NCBI RefSeq assembly: GCF_000738775.1
Contig: NZ_JPOC01000066.1
Location: 88,869-152,868, forward strand
Length of the DNA: 64,000 nucleotides
Direction of reading: 5' to 3'
From: Prescottella defluvii
GTDB taxonomy: Bacteria > Actinomycetota > Actinomycetes > Mycobacteriales > Mycobacteriaceae
A program made the translations under genes and the position numbers. The notes under the pieces were generated by a model that was given only the letters and a program-made list of their open reading frames with translations, was not told where the DNA came from and did no database searches. Positions 26,939-34,877 of this stretch are shown one piece after another. Within the stretch, counting starts at the first letter, position 1. The number at the start of each line of letters is the position of its first letter.

Positions 26939-27706
26939 CTACCGCGGCGCCATGCGCAGCGCGCCGTCCATGCGGATGGTTTCGCCGTTGAGGTAGTCGT
27001 GCTCGGCGAGAAACTGTGCCAGCTGCGCGTACTCGTCGGGCTTGCCGAGACGCGACGGGAACGGAATGCCGGCTTCGAGGTTCTTGCGGTACTCGTCGGT
27101 GACGCCCGCGAGCATCGGGGTGTCGATGGTGCCGGGGGCGATGGTGTTGACCCGGATGCCGACCTGTGCGAGGTCGCGGGCGGCGGTGATCGTCATCGCG
27201 TGCACGCCGCCCTTCGACGCGGTGTACGCGATCTGCCCGATCTGGCCTTCGAACGCCGCGACCGACGCGGTGTTGACGATCAGGCCGCGCTGACCGGAAT
27301 CGTCGACCGTCGGCAGGTGCTGCATCGCGTTGGCCGCCAGGCGCATCACGTTGAATGTGCCGAGCAGGTTGACCGTGATGACGGTGCGGAACAGTTCCAG
27401 GTCGTGCGGGCCGTTCTTCGACAGGATCCGTCCCGCCCAGCCCACGCCCGCGCAGTTGACGACGGTGCGCAGCGGCACGCCCGACTCGGTGATCGTGTCG
27501 ATCGCGGCCTGCACGTCGGCCTCGCTGGTGACGTCGGTGGGGATGAGGGTGACACCGGTCGGCACGTTGTCCCCGGCACGCTCGATCGACTGGGCCAGGT
27601 CCAGGCCGAAGACGGTGGCACCCGCGTCGGCGAAGCGCTTGGCGGTGGCGGCCCCGAGCCCGGAGGCCGCCCCGGTGATCAGTGCTGCGGTTCCCTGGAT
27701 TTCCAC
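26939..27706 (-). CDS. SDR-type 3-hydroxyacyl-CoA dehydrogenase (type 2/HSD10-like)
   Basis: NAD-dependent enzyme of 255 residues from GTG 27706, with GGGG upstream. The dinucleotide motif is TGAASGLG, and the active site has Ser in NTASVAAFEGQIGQIAYTASK with the YxxxK pair. The sequence VAAFEGQIGQ-AY and the end NGETIRMDGALRMAPR are typical of type 2 3-hydroxyacyl-CoA dehydrogenases in mycobacteria (Rv1144-like). It probably acts in beta-oxidation of branched or steroid-derived acyl-CoAs. It stands alone upstream of the ThrRS leader. Confidence 0.86.
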   Translation of the reverse strand: MEIQGTAALITGAASGLGAATAKRFADAGATVFGLDLAQSIERAGDNVPTGVTLIPTDVTSEADVQAAIDTITESGVPLRTVVNCAGVGWAGRILSKNGPHDLELFRTVITVNLLGTFNVMRLAANAMQHLPTVDDSGQRGLIVNTASVAAFEGQIGQIAYTASKGGVHAMTITAARDLAQVGIRVNTIAPGTIDTPMLAGVTDEYRKNLEAGIPFPSRLGKPDEYAQLAQFLAEHDYLNGETIRMDGALRMAPR

Positions 27707-28024
27707 TGCTGTACCCCTTCGCTCCGGGCCGAACCCCACCGCCGACCACTGTGATCTGCACCATAACGTGGATGCCGGGTAGGGCGTCGGATGACAGCGC
27801 ATGCTGCTGGCGGGCTCGGATCGCGAACCCGCACCGTCTGCGGTGGATGGCGGGCCGGAGCCGGACGGGTGTGACGCTGGACATACGGGCCGTCCCTGTG
27901 CATACTTTCAAACGCTCAATCAGGACGACTGTCCAGTTTGTTTGTTTGGTGAGTTCGAGACCCGGCCAGTGCGTAGGGCACGCCACCGGACACCTCCGTG
28001 GTGGCGTGTGCAAGGAGATGAATT
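27707..28024. promoter_or_regulatory. Divergent 318-base intergenic region with 5' UTR hairpin
   Basis: No gene is supported here. The region separates the SDR gene from the surface cluster. Around 27900-27950 the base composition drops (CATACTTTCAAACG, CCAGTTTGTTTGTTTGG), which is the likely promoter zone. A 9-base stem CACGCCACC (27980-27988) / GGTGGCGTG (28001-28009) stands directly before the ribosome site AAGGAG at 28013-28018, so it may affect translation of the first surface gene. Confidence 0.5.
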
Positions 28025-28909
28025 ATGGGCCGACTGGTCGCAATAGTCACGGCTGTTCTTTTCGTTGTGGGTGTACCTGCAACCGCTGCCGCCGCACCGA
28101 TGGCGCCCGCTTCCGGAGTTGCGGGGAGCGGAATCGGCATCGGGCTGACCGATGCGCCGGGGCAGCCCTACATCATCGAGAACGCGAAGCCGGGAGATGT
28201 GATCACTCGCTACGTGTCGGTATCCAACAACACCGGTGTCACGCAGACGGTCTCGGTCTACGCCGGAGCGGCGAGTAACGCGGACAACGAGTTCCTGTTC
28301 GAGGGAGCGGGCGAGACGAACGCACTCACCTCGTGGACCAAGGTCGACAGGCCGACGCTGCAGTTGAGCAACAGGGCGGAAGCGGATGTCAAGGTGACGA
28401 TTACCGTGCCGTGGGACGCACCGGCCACAGACGTCTACGGTCTCGTCTGGGCGGCGGTCGACGGCAGTCGCTCCGGCGTCCGGATGTACGTGACGGTGGG
28501 GGGAGACAACGGCCCGGCTGCGGACTTCACCCTCACCGATCTGACCCCGCAACGCCAGTCCGACGGCTCCGCGGCCGTGCTCGCGACCGTGACCAACACC
28601 GGTGGGCGCCGGATCGACCTCACCGGGACGCTGCGGCTGACCGACGGCCCCGGCGCCATGTTCGTCACCGCGGTGCCCGCGCAGCCCGTCAGCCTCGCGG
28701 CGGGCGCCACCGGGACGGTGTCGTTCGTCGTTCCGGACGGTGCGGCGCTGCCGGCGGGACCGTGGACGGCCAGGGCCCGGCTCAAGAACGGCTACTTCAC
28801 ACACGAGCTCAGTGCCCGGATCACGTTCCCGGAGAGGCCGTCCGATGGTGGCGGCTCCACGTCATCCCTCGGCTCACTCGGATCGTTGGGCTCCCTCGGC
28901 GGAAGCTGA
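28025..28909 (+). CDS. Secreted DUF916-like (WxL-interacting type) protein
   Basis: Exported protein of 294 residues with a signal peptide of about 24 (ending ATAAAA-PMAP). The first Ig-like domain follows the DUF916 pattern: IIENAKPGDVITRYVSVSNNTG, then NALTSWTKVDRPTLQLSNRAEADVKVTITVPWDAPATDVYGLVWAA. A second Ig-like domain covers about 165-270. The end is a Gly/Ser/Leu repeat, SSLGSLGSLGSLGGS, with no membrane helix or LPxTG. The gene at 29715 is a paralog that keeps a C-terminal helix. It is the first gene of a four-gene surface cluster. A good ribosome site (AAGGAGATGAATT) precedes the ATG. Confidence 0.72.
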   Translation: MGRLVAIVTAVLFVVGVPATAAAAPMAPASGVAGSGIGIGLTDAPGQPYIIENAKPGDVITRYVSVSNNTGVTQTVSVYAGAASNADNEFLFEGAGETNALTSWTKVDRPTLQLSNRAEADVKVTITVPWDAPATDVYGLVWAAVDGSRSGVRMYVTVGGDNGPAADFTLTDLTPQRQSDGSAAVLATVTNTGGRRIDLTGTLRLTDGPGAMFVTAVPAQPVSLAAGATGTVSFVVPDGAALPAGPWTARARLKNGYFTHELSARITFPERPSDGGGSTSSLGSLGSLGSLGGS

Positions 28910-29056
28910 ACGGGCATTTGATTATTCGGATTGAGCATCTTCATTTCGAACCGAAAACTTGGTATCTATTCAACCCACGCGGGATCACACGGGTCGGTCC
29001 GCGCGGGGAGCGCAACGATAGTCACCCCGGCCCGATCCTCGGCAGAAGGAAAACCC

Positions 29057-29617
29057 ATGCGCAAGAAGCTCATCGCTGCGGCCGGCTTAGCCGCCACCAT
29101 CGGCCTGGTGGCCCCCGCAGCGATCGCCAACGCCGCCGGTAGCGACAGCCAGGTCGTCGACTTCACCGTCACAGCGGCGTCCGGTGGCGGCCTTTCGGTT
29201 TCGACGGGCGGATCCAACAGCACCCTCGGACTCGCTGCACAGAACGCCACCGCGACGGGCACCCTCACGCTGTTCGGTGTCACCGACACGCGTGGAGTGA
29301 AGGCCGGCTGGGGTGCCGACATCGCGCTCAGCGACTTCGTCAACCAGAGCGACAACGCCGTCACGATTCCGGCGACGAACGCCACCTACACTCCCGGAAA
29401 CGTTGCCGGCCTCATCTGGGGCGGCACGGCCACCCCGCCGCAGAGCACGATCGCGCTCAGCAACGATCCCACTCGCGTGATCAACCGAACGAACCGCACC
29501 GCAGGCTCCACTCTGGAGGTTGCAACCTGGACGAATATCAACGCGCTGACCGTGACCCTGCCTGCGGGGGTGCCGGTCGGGCAGTACCGGGCGACGCTGA
29601 CGCTGTCTGCGGCGTAG
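29057..29617 (+). CDS. Secreted WxL-like surface protein
   Basis: Exported protein of 186 residues from ATG 29057, with AGAAGGA upstream. The signal peptide (MRKKLIAAAGLAATIGLVAPAAIANAAG) is clear. The mature part is a compact, Ser/Thr/Asn-rich beta domain with VTDTRGVKAGWGADIALSDFV in the middle and an end strand ALTVTLPAGVPVGQYRATLTLSAA. The end strand and size resemble the WxL cell-wall-binding domain of Firmicutes, but the two WxL motifs themselves are not obvious. It lies between two DUF916-like genes, which is the usual partner arrangement for WxL proteins. Confidence 0.62.
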   Translation: MRKKLIAAAGLAATIGLVAPAAIANAAGSDSQVVDFTVTAASGGGLSVSTGGSNSTLGLAAQNATATGTLTLFGVTDTRGVKAGWGADIALSDFVNQSDNAVTIPATNATYTPGNVAGLIWGGTATPPQSTIALSNDPTRVINRTNRTAGSTLEVATWTNINALTVTLPAGVPVGQYRATLTLSAA

Positions 29618-29664
29618 GCCCGCCCGGGATCGGCTCCAAGCTGTGCGGAGCCGCAACCAACCGC

Positions 29665-29696
29665 GGTTCGGGGCGTCCGACCGGGCGCCCCGAACC
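29665..29696 (+). terminator. Hairpin between the WxL-like gene and the second DUF916-like gene
   Basis: Perfect 11-base stem GGTTCGGGGCG / CGCCCCGAACC with a 10-base loop, inside a 97-base gap. It may end most transcripts after the small secreted protein and so make it more abundant than the downstream genes. Confidence 0.65.
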
Positions 29697-29714
29697 TCAC
29701 CGGAAAGATGATTC

Positions 29715-30755
29715 ATGCGTTTCCTTTTCGCGCTATCGCTCGCATCACTGGTCATGGTCATCGGTGGTCCCACCGCGTTCGGTGCCCCAGACGAGACCGG
29801 CACCGCACCGTCCGGGTCCATCACCATCGCCCTTCTCGATGTGGCAACCGAACTCAAAGACGATCCGCGTGCGAACGTGTACATCACCGACAACGTGGCT
29901 CCGGGCAAGACGATCACCCACCAGGTGCGGGTCACCAATCGCACGGGTAAAGAGGCAGCGCTCGATGTGTACGTGGGCCCCGCGAACATTGTCGACGGCA
30001 CATTCAGCCCACGATCGCGTGGGGAGAAGAATGCACTTACATCCTGGATCACGGTGGACAAGCCCGAATTGACCCTCGCCGACGGTCAATCGGACGATGT
30101 CACGGTCACCATCGCGGTTCCGGAGGACGCGCCGGAGACCGAGCAGTACGGAGTGGTCTGGGCATCCACGCGGTCGAACTCGGATACTGACGGTGTCCAG
30201 GTCGTTTCCAGGGTCGGAGTTCGCACGTATCTTTCGGTCGGCGCAGGAAACGGTCCGCCGTCCGACTTCACCATCACCGAGGTCACCTCACAGCGTGATG
30301 GCGACGGTAACGCCACGGTGGTTGCTGCGGTCCGCAACACCGGCGGCCGCGCCGTTGACCTCAACGGAACGCTGGATCTCACCGGCGGCCCCGGAGGCCT
30401 CACCGCGCAGACGGTTTCGGCGCAGACCGTCACGGTCGGCCCGAGCGGCGACGGCATCGTCTCCTTCACCGTCCCCAACAGTGCAACCCTTCCCGCCGGT
30501 CCCTGGCAGGCTGCGGTCAAGCTCGAGAGTGGCTTCAATAAGCACGACATGTCCGCCGCGATCACCTTCCCGGACAAGGGCGTCGGCGATACCGTCGGCG
30601 CATCGGGTTCCGGGTGGTCGATCGGTGTGTGGATCGGCCTTGCGGTCGGTGTCCTCGTACTGGCGCTCGCGCTCGCCGCGTACGTCCTGCGCAATCGCCG
30701 CGGTGGCGTCGCCGCCGGAGCGCTGACAGAAGCATCCTCCGAGCCGGATCGGTAG
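29715..30755 (+). CDS. DUF916-like surface protein with C-terminal membrane anchor
   Basis: Protein of 346 residues. It has a signal peptide (about 1-23), then a DUF916-like domain (YITDNVAPGKTITHQVRVTNRTG, KNALTSWITVDKPELTLADGQSDDVTVTIAVPEDAPETEQYGVVWAS) and a second Ig-like domain (about 185-285). One membrane helix (WSIGVWIGLAVGVLVLALALAAYVL) and a basic tail end the protein, as in Firmicute DUF916 proteins. It is a paralog of the protein at 28025, with the motif NALTSW-VD-P-L in both. It probably anchors the secreted WxL-like proteins at the cell surface. Confidence 0.74.
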   Translation: MRFLFALSLASLVMVIGGPTAFGAPDETGTAPSGSITIALLDVATELKDDPRANVYITDNVAPGKTITHQVRVTNRTGKEAALDVYVGPANIVDGTFSPRSRGEKNALTSWITVDKPELTLADGQSDDVTVTIAVPEDAPETEQYGVVWASTRSNSDTDGVQVVSRVGVRTYLSVGAGNGPPSDFTITEVTSQRDGDGNATVVAAVRNTGGRAVDLNGTLDLTGGPGGLTAQTVSAQTVTVGPSGDGIVSFTVPNSATLPAGPWQAAVKLESGFNKHDMSAAITFPDKGVGDTVGASGSGWSIGVWIGLAVGVLVLALALAAYVLRNRRGGVAAGALTEASSEPDR

Positions 30756-30758
30756 CGA

Positions 30759-31496
30759 ATGAAGTACACGAGTCCGGTGCGTCGGGCGATGATCGTCGTG
30801 GGAGCGCTCGCGATCGTCGGCGCGCCCCCCGCGGTCGCGGACCCGAGTCCCGCGACCGCGACCGCGACCGATTCGACCGCAGCCGAGGCCAGTACAACTA
30901 CTACGACAACCACCACCGCTACGACATCGACCACCGCTGCACCGACCACCACCGCTGCCCCGACCACATCGGCCGCCGCACCTCCGGTCACCCGCACGCC
31001 GTCGGCTGATCCCGAAGCGCCGACGAGCGCCCGGCCGGCACCGACGACGACCGCCCCGGCGACCACGCCGCCGCCCGTCGCAACGTCCACGGCCCCCACC
31101 ACTGTTGCCGGGCCGGGCGAGTTGCGCGTCGACACAGGAGCATTCACCGTGACCGGCCCGGTGCGGGCTGGTGACGTCGTCCCCGGAACCATGGACGTCA
31201 CCGTCACGGACACTCGACGCGACGGGGTCGGGTGGACCGCGGACGTCAGGGCCACGGCCATGCACGGCACCCAGGGCAACACGTTCTCGCCGGGTCCCGA
31301 CTCCTACTACCGTGCGCAGGACACACCGTGCAGCGAGTCGTCGGGCCAGGTTGGGCTACGGGAGGACGCGGTGATCGTGGCCACCGCGCCCGCGGCGTGC
31401 ACCGCCGCGTCGTGGACCGCTGCCGTCGGCATCGCGGTCCCCGCGGAGGTGGCACCCGACACCTACAGCCTCACCATCACCCATTCGGTGTACTGA
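30759..31496 (+). CDS. Secreted Thr/Pro-rich protein with WxL-like C-terminal domain
   Basis: Exported protein of 245 residues, 3 bases after the preceding stop. A signal peptide (about 1-28) is followed by a Thr/Ala/Pro-rich linker of about 85 residues (long runs of Thr), likely unfolded and possibly glycosylated. The C-terminal domain (about 118-245) has FTVTGPVRAGDVVPGTMDVTVTDTR, two cysteines (TPCSES and AACTAA) and the final strand pattern SWTAAVGIAVPAEVAPDTYSLTITHSVY, like the last strands of WxL domains. The 3' end overlaps the VWA gene on the other strand by 20 bases. Confidence 0.65.
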   Translation: MKYTSPVRRAMIVVGALAIVGAPPAVADPSPATATATDSTAAEASTTTTTTTTATTSTTAAPTTTAAPTTSAAAPPVTRTPSADPEAPTSARPAPTTTAPATTPPPVATSTAPTTVAGPGELRVDTGAFTVTGPVRAGDVVPGTMDVTVTDTRRDGVGWTADVRATAMHGTQGNTFSPGPDSYYRAQDTPCSESSGQVGLREDAVIVATAPAACTAASWTAAVGIAVPAEVAPDTYSLTITHSVY

Positions 31497-32658
31497 GCAG
31501 TTCGTTGCGGTGCGCCCATCCGCCCACGTCTCCGCGCTCGAGAGCCACCGCCAGCAGGTCCGGGAACCGATCCGGGGTACACGCGAACGCCGGAACACCC
31601 AGTGCGGCAAGCGCTGCCGCGTTATCCCGATCGAAGGCGGGTGCGCCGTCGTCGGACAGGGCCAGCAGCACCACCACCTGGACGCCCGAGGCCTGCATCG
31701 CGGACACCCGGGACAGCATCTCGGCGCGGATCCCGCCCTCGTACAGGTCGGAGATCAGCACGAACAGTGACTCGGTGGGGCGGGTGATCAGCGACTGGCT
31801 GTAGGCGATCGCGCGATTGATGTCGGTGCCGCCGCCCAACTGGGTACCGAACAGCACGTCCACCGGATCGGCCAGCCTGTCGGTCAGATCCACGACTGCG
31901 GTGTCGAACACCACCAGCGACGTGCGCAGCGCCCGCATCGAGGCGAGGACCGCACCGAACACCGACGCGTACACCACGCTCGACGCCATCGACCCCGACT
32001 GGTCGATCGCGAGCACGACGTCCCGCTGCACCGCCTGGGAGCGGCGACCGTAGCCGATCAGCTTCTCCGGCACCACCGTTCGGTACTCGGGCAGGTAGTG
32101 CTGCAGGTTCGCGCGGATGGTGCGGTGGAAATCCAGGTCCCGCAGCTTCGGGTTGGTGGTGCGAGCCGCCCGGTTCAGTGCCCCGGTGACCGCGGACCGG
32201 GTGGCCCGTGCCAGACGCTCCTCGATGTCGCGCACCACCCGCTCCACCACGATCCGGGCGGTGGCCTTGGTGGCTTCCGGCATCACCCGGTTCAGGCTCA
32301 GCAGCGTCCCCACCAGGTGGACGTCCGGTTCGACGGCCTCGAGCAGTTCCGGTTCGAGGAGCAGTTGGGTCAGCCCCAGTCGCTCCATCGCGTCCCGCTG
32401 CATCACCTGCACCACGGAGGTGGGGAAGTAGGTGCGGATGTCGCCGAGCCAGCGCGCCACGCGCGGTGCGGAACCGCCGAGACCGGCACTGCGTCGCGAA
32501 CTTCCGTCGGCAGTCCCGCGGTCGTCGTACAGCGCGGACAGGGCCGCATCCATCGCGGTGTCCGACGCCGACGCCAGGGCGCCGGTGGATTCCTCGGCGA
32601 CGTCGCCGAGCAGCAGTCGCCAGCGGCGCATCCGTTCGTCGTCGATCGGTACGGTCAT
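31477..32658 (-). CDS. VWA-domain protein of the SWIM-MoxR cassette
   Basis: Protein of 393 residues. The N-terminal 200 residues are helical. The C-terminal half is a von Willebrand A domain with a full metal site: DQSGS at 219-223, a Thr in GGGTDINRA, and an Asp in ISDLYEGG. This resembles the CoxE-type VWA proteins that pair with MoxR AAA+ ATPases. The pair probably remodels or inserts metal into a target complex. ATG 32658 overlaps the upstream stop as ATGA. It is the last gene of the cassette and overlaps the convergent surface gene by 20 bases. Confidence 0.85.
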   Translation of the reverse strand: MTVPIDDERMRRWRLLLGDVAEESTGALASASDTAMDAALSALYDDRGTADGSSRRSAGLGGSAPRVARWLGDIRTYFPTSVVQVMQRDAMERLGLTQLLLEPELLEAVEPDVHLVGTLLSLNRVMPEATKATARIVVERVVRDIEERLARATRSAVTGALNRAARTTNPKLRDLDFHRTIRANLQHYLPEYRTVVPEKLIGYGRRSQAVQRDVVLAIDQSGSMASSVVYASVFGAVLASMRALRTSLVVFDTAVVDLTDRLADPVDVLFGTQLGGGTDINRAIAYSQSLITRPTESLFVLISDLYEGGIRAEMLSRVSAMQASGVQVVVLLALSDDGAPAFDRDNAAALAALGVPAFACTPDRFPDLLAVALERGDVGGWAHRNELLSTPNG

Positions 32659-34877
32659 GCCGGGACCCCCAGGATCAGCGCGGTGGCCGCCACGGCGCGA
32701 CCGCCGCGGTCGGTGTCGAGAGTGGCTCCGCCGGCAGTGGATCGGGTTCCACCGCGGACGATCTCGCCGAGCATGCGTCGTTCCGACGGCCCGAACCCGC
32801 CGAACGTGCGACGCAACGCCGGCAGCGCATCGACGAACTCGTCGGCGTGCAGCCCCGACACCCACGCGTCGATCAGCGCGAGCAGGTCCCGATCGTGGAC
32901 GAGCAGCAGTCCGCTGCTGCCGACGAACCCGTCGATCCACCGAGCCTTCGCCGCGGCCGCCACACCGGCGGACAGGGCCCGGCCGACGCGGGCCGTGGTG
33001 TCGGCGGTGTCGAGTCGCCCCACGTCGCGCAGCAACCGGACGGTGCGGCCGGCGAGCAGACCGTCGATGTCGTCGCGTCCCGCCAGCGTGGTCAGGGTGC
33101 CCAGCCAGCGCTCGGTCGACTCCGGATCGTCGCGCAGCGTGAGGGCCGCGTGGACGTTGTCGAGGGCGCCACGCAGCGCGTCCGCCGCATCGGTGTCGAG
33201 GCCGGTCACGGCGGCGGGCAGGCCCGCGCAGATCCGGACCAGCAGCGCGTCGACGACGCGGCCGAGTGCGGACAGGTCGGTGCCGCGCACGTCGCCGTAC
33301 CGGAGGGTGCGCACCAGCGGTGGCAGCGCCGCCATCAGGTGCGCGACGTCGTGGTCGAGTGCCGCGGCGGTGTCGACCGCGTCGAGCAGCTCGCCGACGG
33401 TGCCGCGCAGGTCCGCGAGCAGCGCCTCCTCGAGCAGGGCGGTCACCTCGGCCAGGGTGACGTCGGGCCGGGCGGCACGGTCGCGCACCACGGCCTCGGC
33501 GGCGGTGGCGACGGTGGTACCCCAGCGGGCCGCCTCCACCACCGCGACCGCGAGCTCGGGTTTCCAGCGCAGCGTCCAGGTCTCCCGGAACGTGCCGGTC
33601 GAGCGCACCGTGGACTGGGCGGGCACCGCCCAGTCCACGCCGAGCAGCCGCAGCCGGTGCAGCAACTGGGACCGCTGCCGGTCGAGGTCGGTGCGCAGAT
33701 CCAGACCCAGTTCCTTGTCGGATGGGGAACGCTTGAGTCGCAACGACTTCGACCTGGCCTGCAGATCGGCCTCTAGTGGCACCGTCGGGGTCGCAGCGGG
33801 AACCTCGCCGAGGGACTCGCCGACCACCAGGCGTCGCGTCACCAGGTCGAGCAGCAGGTCGTCGCCGTCGCACAGCACCGCACGGGTCGCCTCGGTGACC
33901 TCCGTCAGGCCGGGCAGCGGCCGGTCTCGCAGGGCTGCAAGGGTATTCGCGAGCCGGGTTGCCTCGATGACGTGCGCGCTCGACACCGGCAGGTCCTCGG
34001 TGCGCAGTACCCGCGCCACCCGGGTCAGCCACCGGGCGATCGTGTCGTCGGGCGCGGTGAACAGGTGCTCGTACCAGCCGGGGGAGACGATGCCGGCACC
34101 GTAACCGGACGCGACGGACAGCCGCGAGTGCGTCCACGGCACCCAGGTGAGCGACGCCTTGACCTTCGGCAGTCCGCGCAGCAGCCGGGCGTCCGGGGCT
34201 GCCGGGCCGAGGCGACCGGCGAGTGCGGGGGCGTGCATCGCACCGCACACCACCGCGATCCGCAGTGCTCCCGCCTTGATCGTCGTGCGCAGCACCTGTC
34301 GCATGTGCGCCTCGCGACGGGCGGTGTGCTCGTCGAGTTCGACACCGTCGCGCAGCGCCGCCATCGCCTCGGTGATCGCGTCGAAGGCGGCGGTCGGATC
34401 GTCGTCGCACTCGTTCCCGACTGCCGGGGAACGGGATTCGACGACGGTGTCCCACCACTGCTCGAAGTCGTCGTAGCCGGCCGCCGCCGCGAGCGCGGTC
34501 AGCGGATCCGGGCGGGAGGCCTCGTCGGTGGCACTGTCCGCGGCGAGCGCGAGCGTCGCCGGAAGGTCGCAGAACCGCACGTCGGCGTCGTGGTACACCG
34601 CCCAGCGCAGCGCCTGCCACTCCGGGGAGAATGCGGCCAGCGGCCAGAACGCCGCGCGCGCAGGATCGTTCGCGGCGTAGCCGAGCAGAGCGACCGGTGG
34701 CCGCATACCCTCGTCCGCGGCGAGCGGGACGAGGGCATCGGCGTCGGCCGGGCCCTCGATGAGCACCGTGTCCGGCTCGAACGCGTCGAGGGCGCGCAGC
34801 ACGGCCCGCGCGGATCCGGGACCGTGGTGGCGGATCCCGAACACCCGCACCTGTGCACCGGTGGTCGAGGTGCTCAC
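32655..34877 (-). CDS. DUF5682-like protein with TIKI/TraB-like N-terminal domain
   Basis: Protein of 740 residues, GTG 34877 overlapping the AAA+ stop as GTGA. The first 270 residues look like the TraB/Tiki/erythromycin-esterase fold: RHHGPGS with His17-His18, VLIEGPADAD with Glu41, REAHM with His191, and VVCGAMHAPAL with His215. The remaining 470 residues are helical and Leu/Ala/Asp-rich, with no motif I recognise. No membrane segment is visible, so it should be cytoplasmic. Enzymatic activity (hydrolase or metalloprotease-like) is inference from the spaced His/Glu residues. It is always next to MoxR and VWA here, so it may be their effector or client. Confidence 0.65.
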   Translation of the reverse strand: MSTSTTGAQVRVFGIRHHGPGSARAVLRALDAFEPDTVLIEGPADADALVPLAADEGMRPPVALLGYAANDPARAAFWPLAAFSPEWQALRWAVYHDADVRFCDLPATLALAADSATDEASRPDPLTALAAAAGYDDFEQWWDTVVESRSPAVGNECDDDPTAAFDAITEAMAALRDGVELDEHTARREAHMRQVLRTTIKAGALRIAVVCGAMHAPALAGRLGPAAPDARLLRGLPKVKASLTWVPWTHSRLSVASGYGAGIVSPGWYEHLFTAPDDTIARWLTRVARVLRTEDLPVSSAHVIEATRLANTLAALRDRPLPGLTEVTEATRAVLCDGDDLLLDLVTRRLVVGESLGEVPAATPTVPLEADLQARSKSLRLKRSPSDKELGLDLRTDLDRQRSQLLHRLRLLGVDWAVPAQSTVRSTGTFRETWTLRWKPELAVAVVEAARWGTTVATAAEAVVRDRAARPDVTLAEVTALLEEALLADLRGTVGELLDAVDTAAALDHDVAHLMAALPPLVRTLRYGDVRGTDLSALGRVVDALLVRICAGLPAAVTGLDTDAADALRGALDNVHAALTLRDDPESTERWLGTLTTLAGRDDIDGLLAGRTVRLLRDVGRLDTADTTARVGRALSAGVAAAAKARWIDGFVGSSGLLLVHDRDLLALIDAWVSGLHADEFVDALPALRRTFGGFGPSERRMLGEIVRGGTRSTAGGATLDTDRGGRAVAATALILGVPA

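Noticed and set aside
32659..34620. Extension of the VWA frame upstream to 34620 as one 1047-residue protein
   Set aside because: The part before ATG 32658 is Arg/Gly-rich shadow sequence of the DUF5682-like gene. The ATGA overlap and the domain start support 32658.
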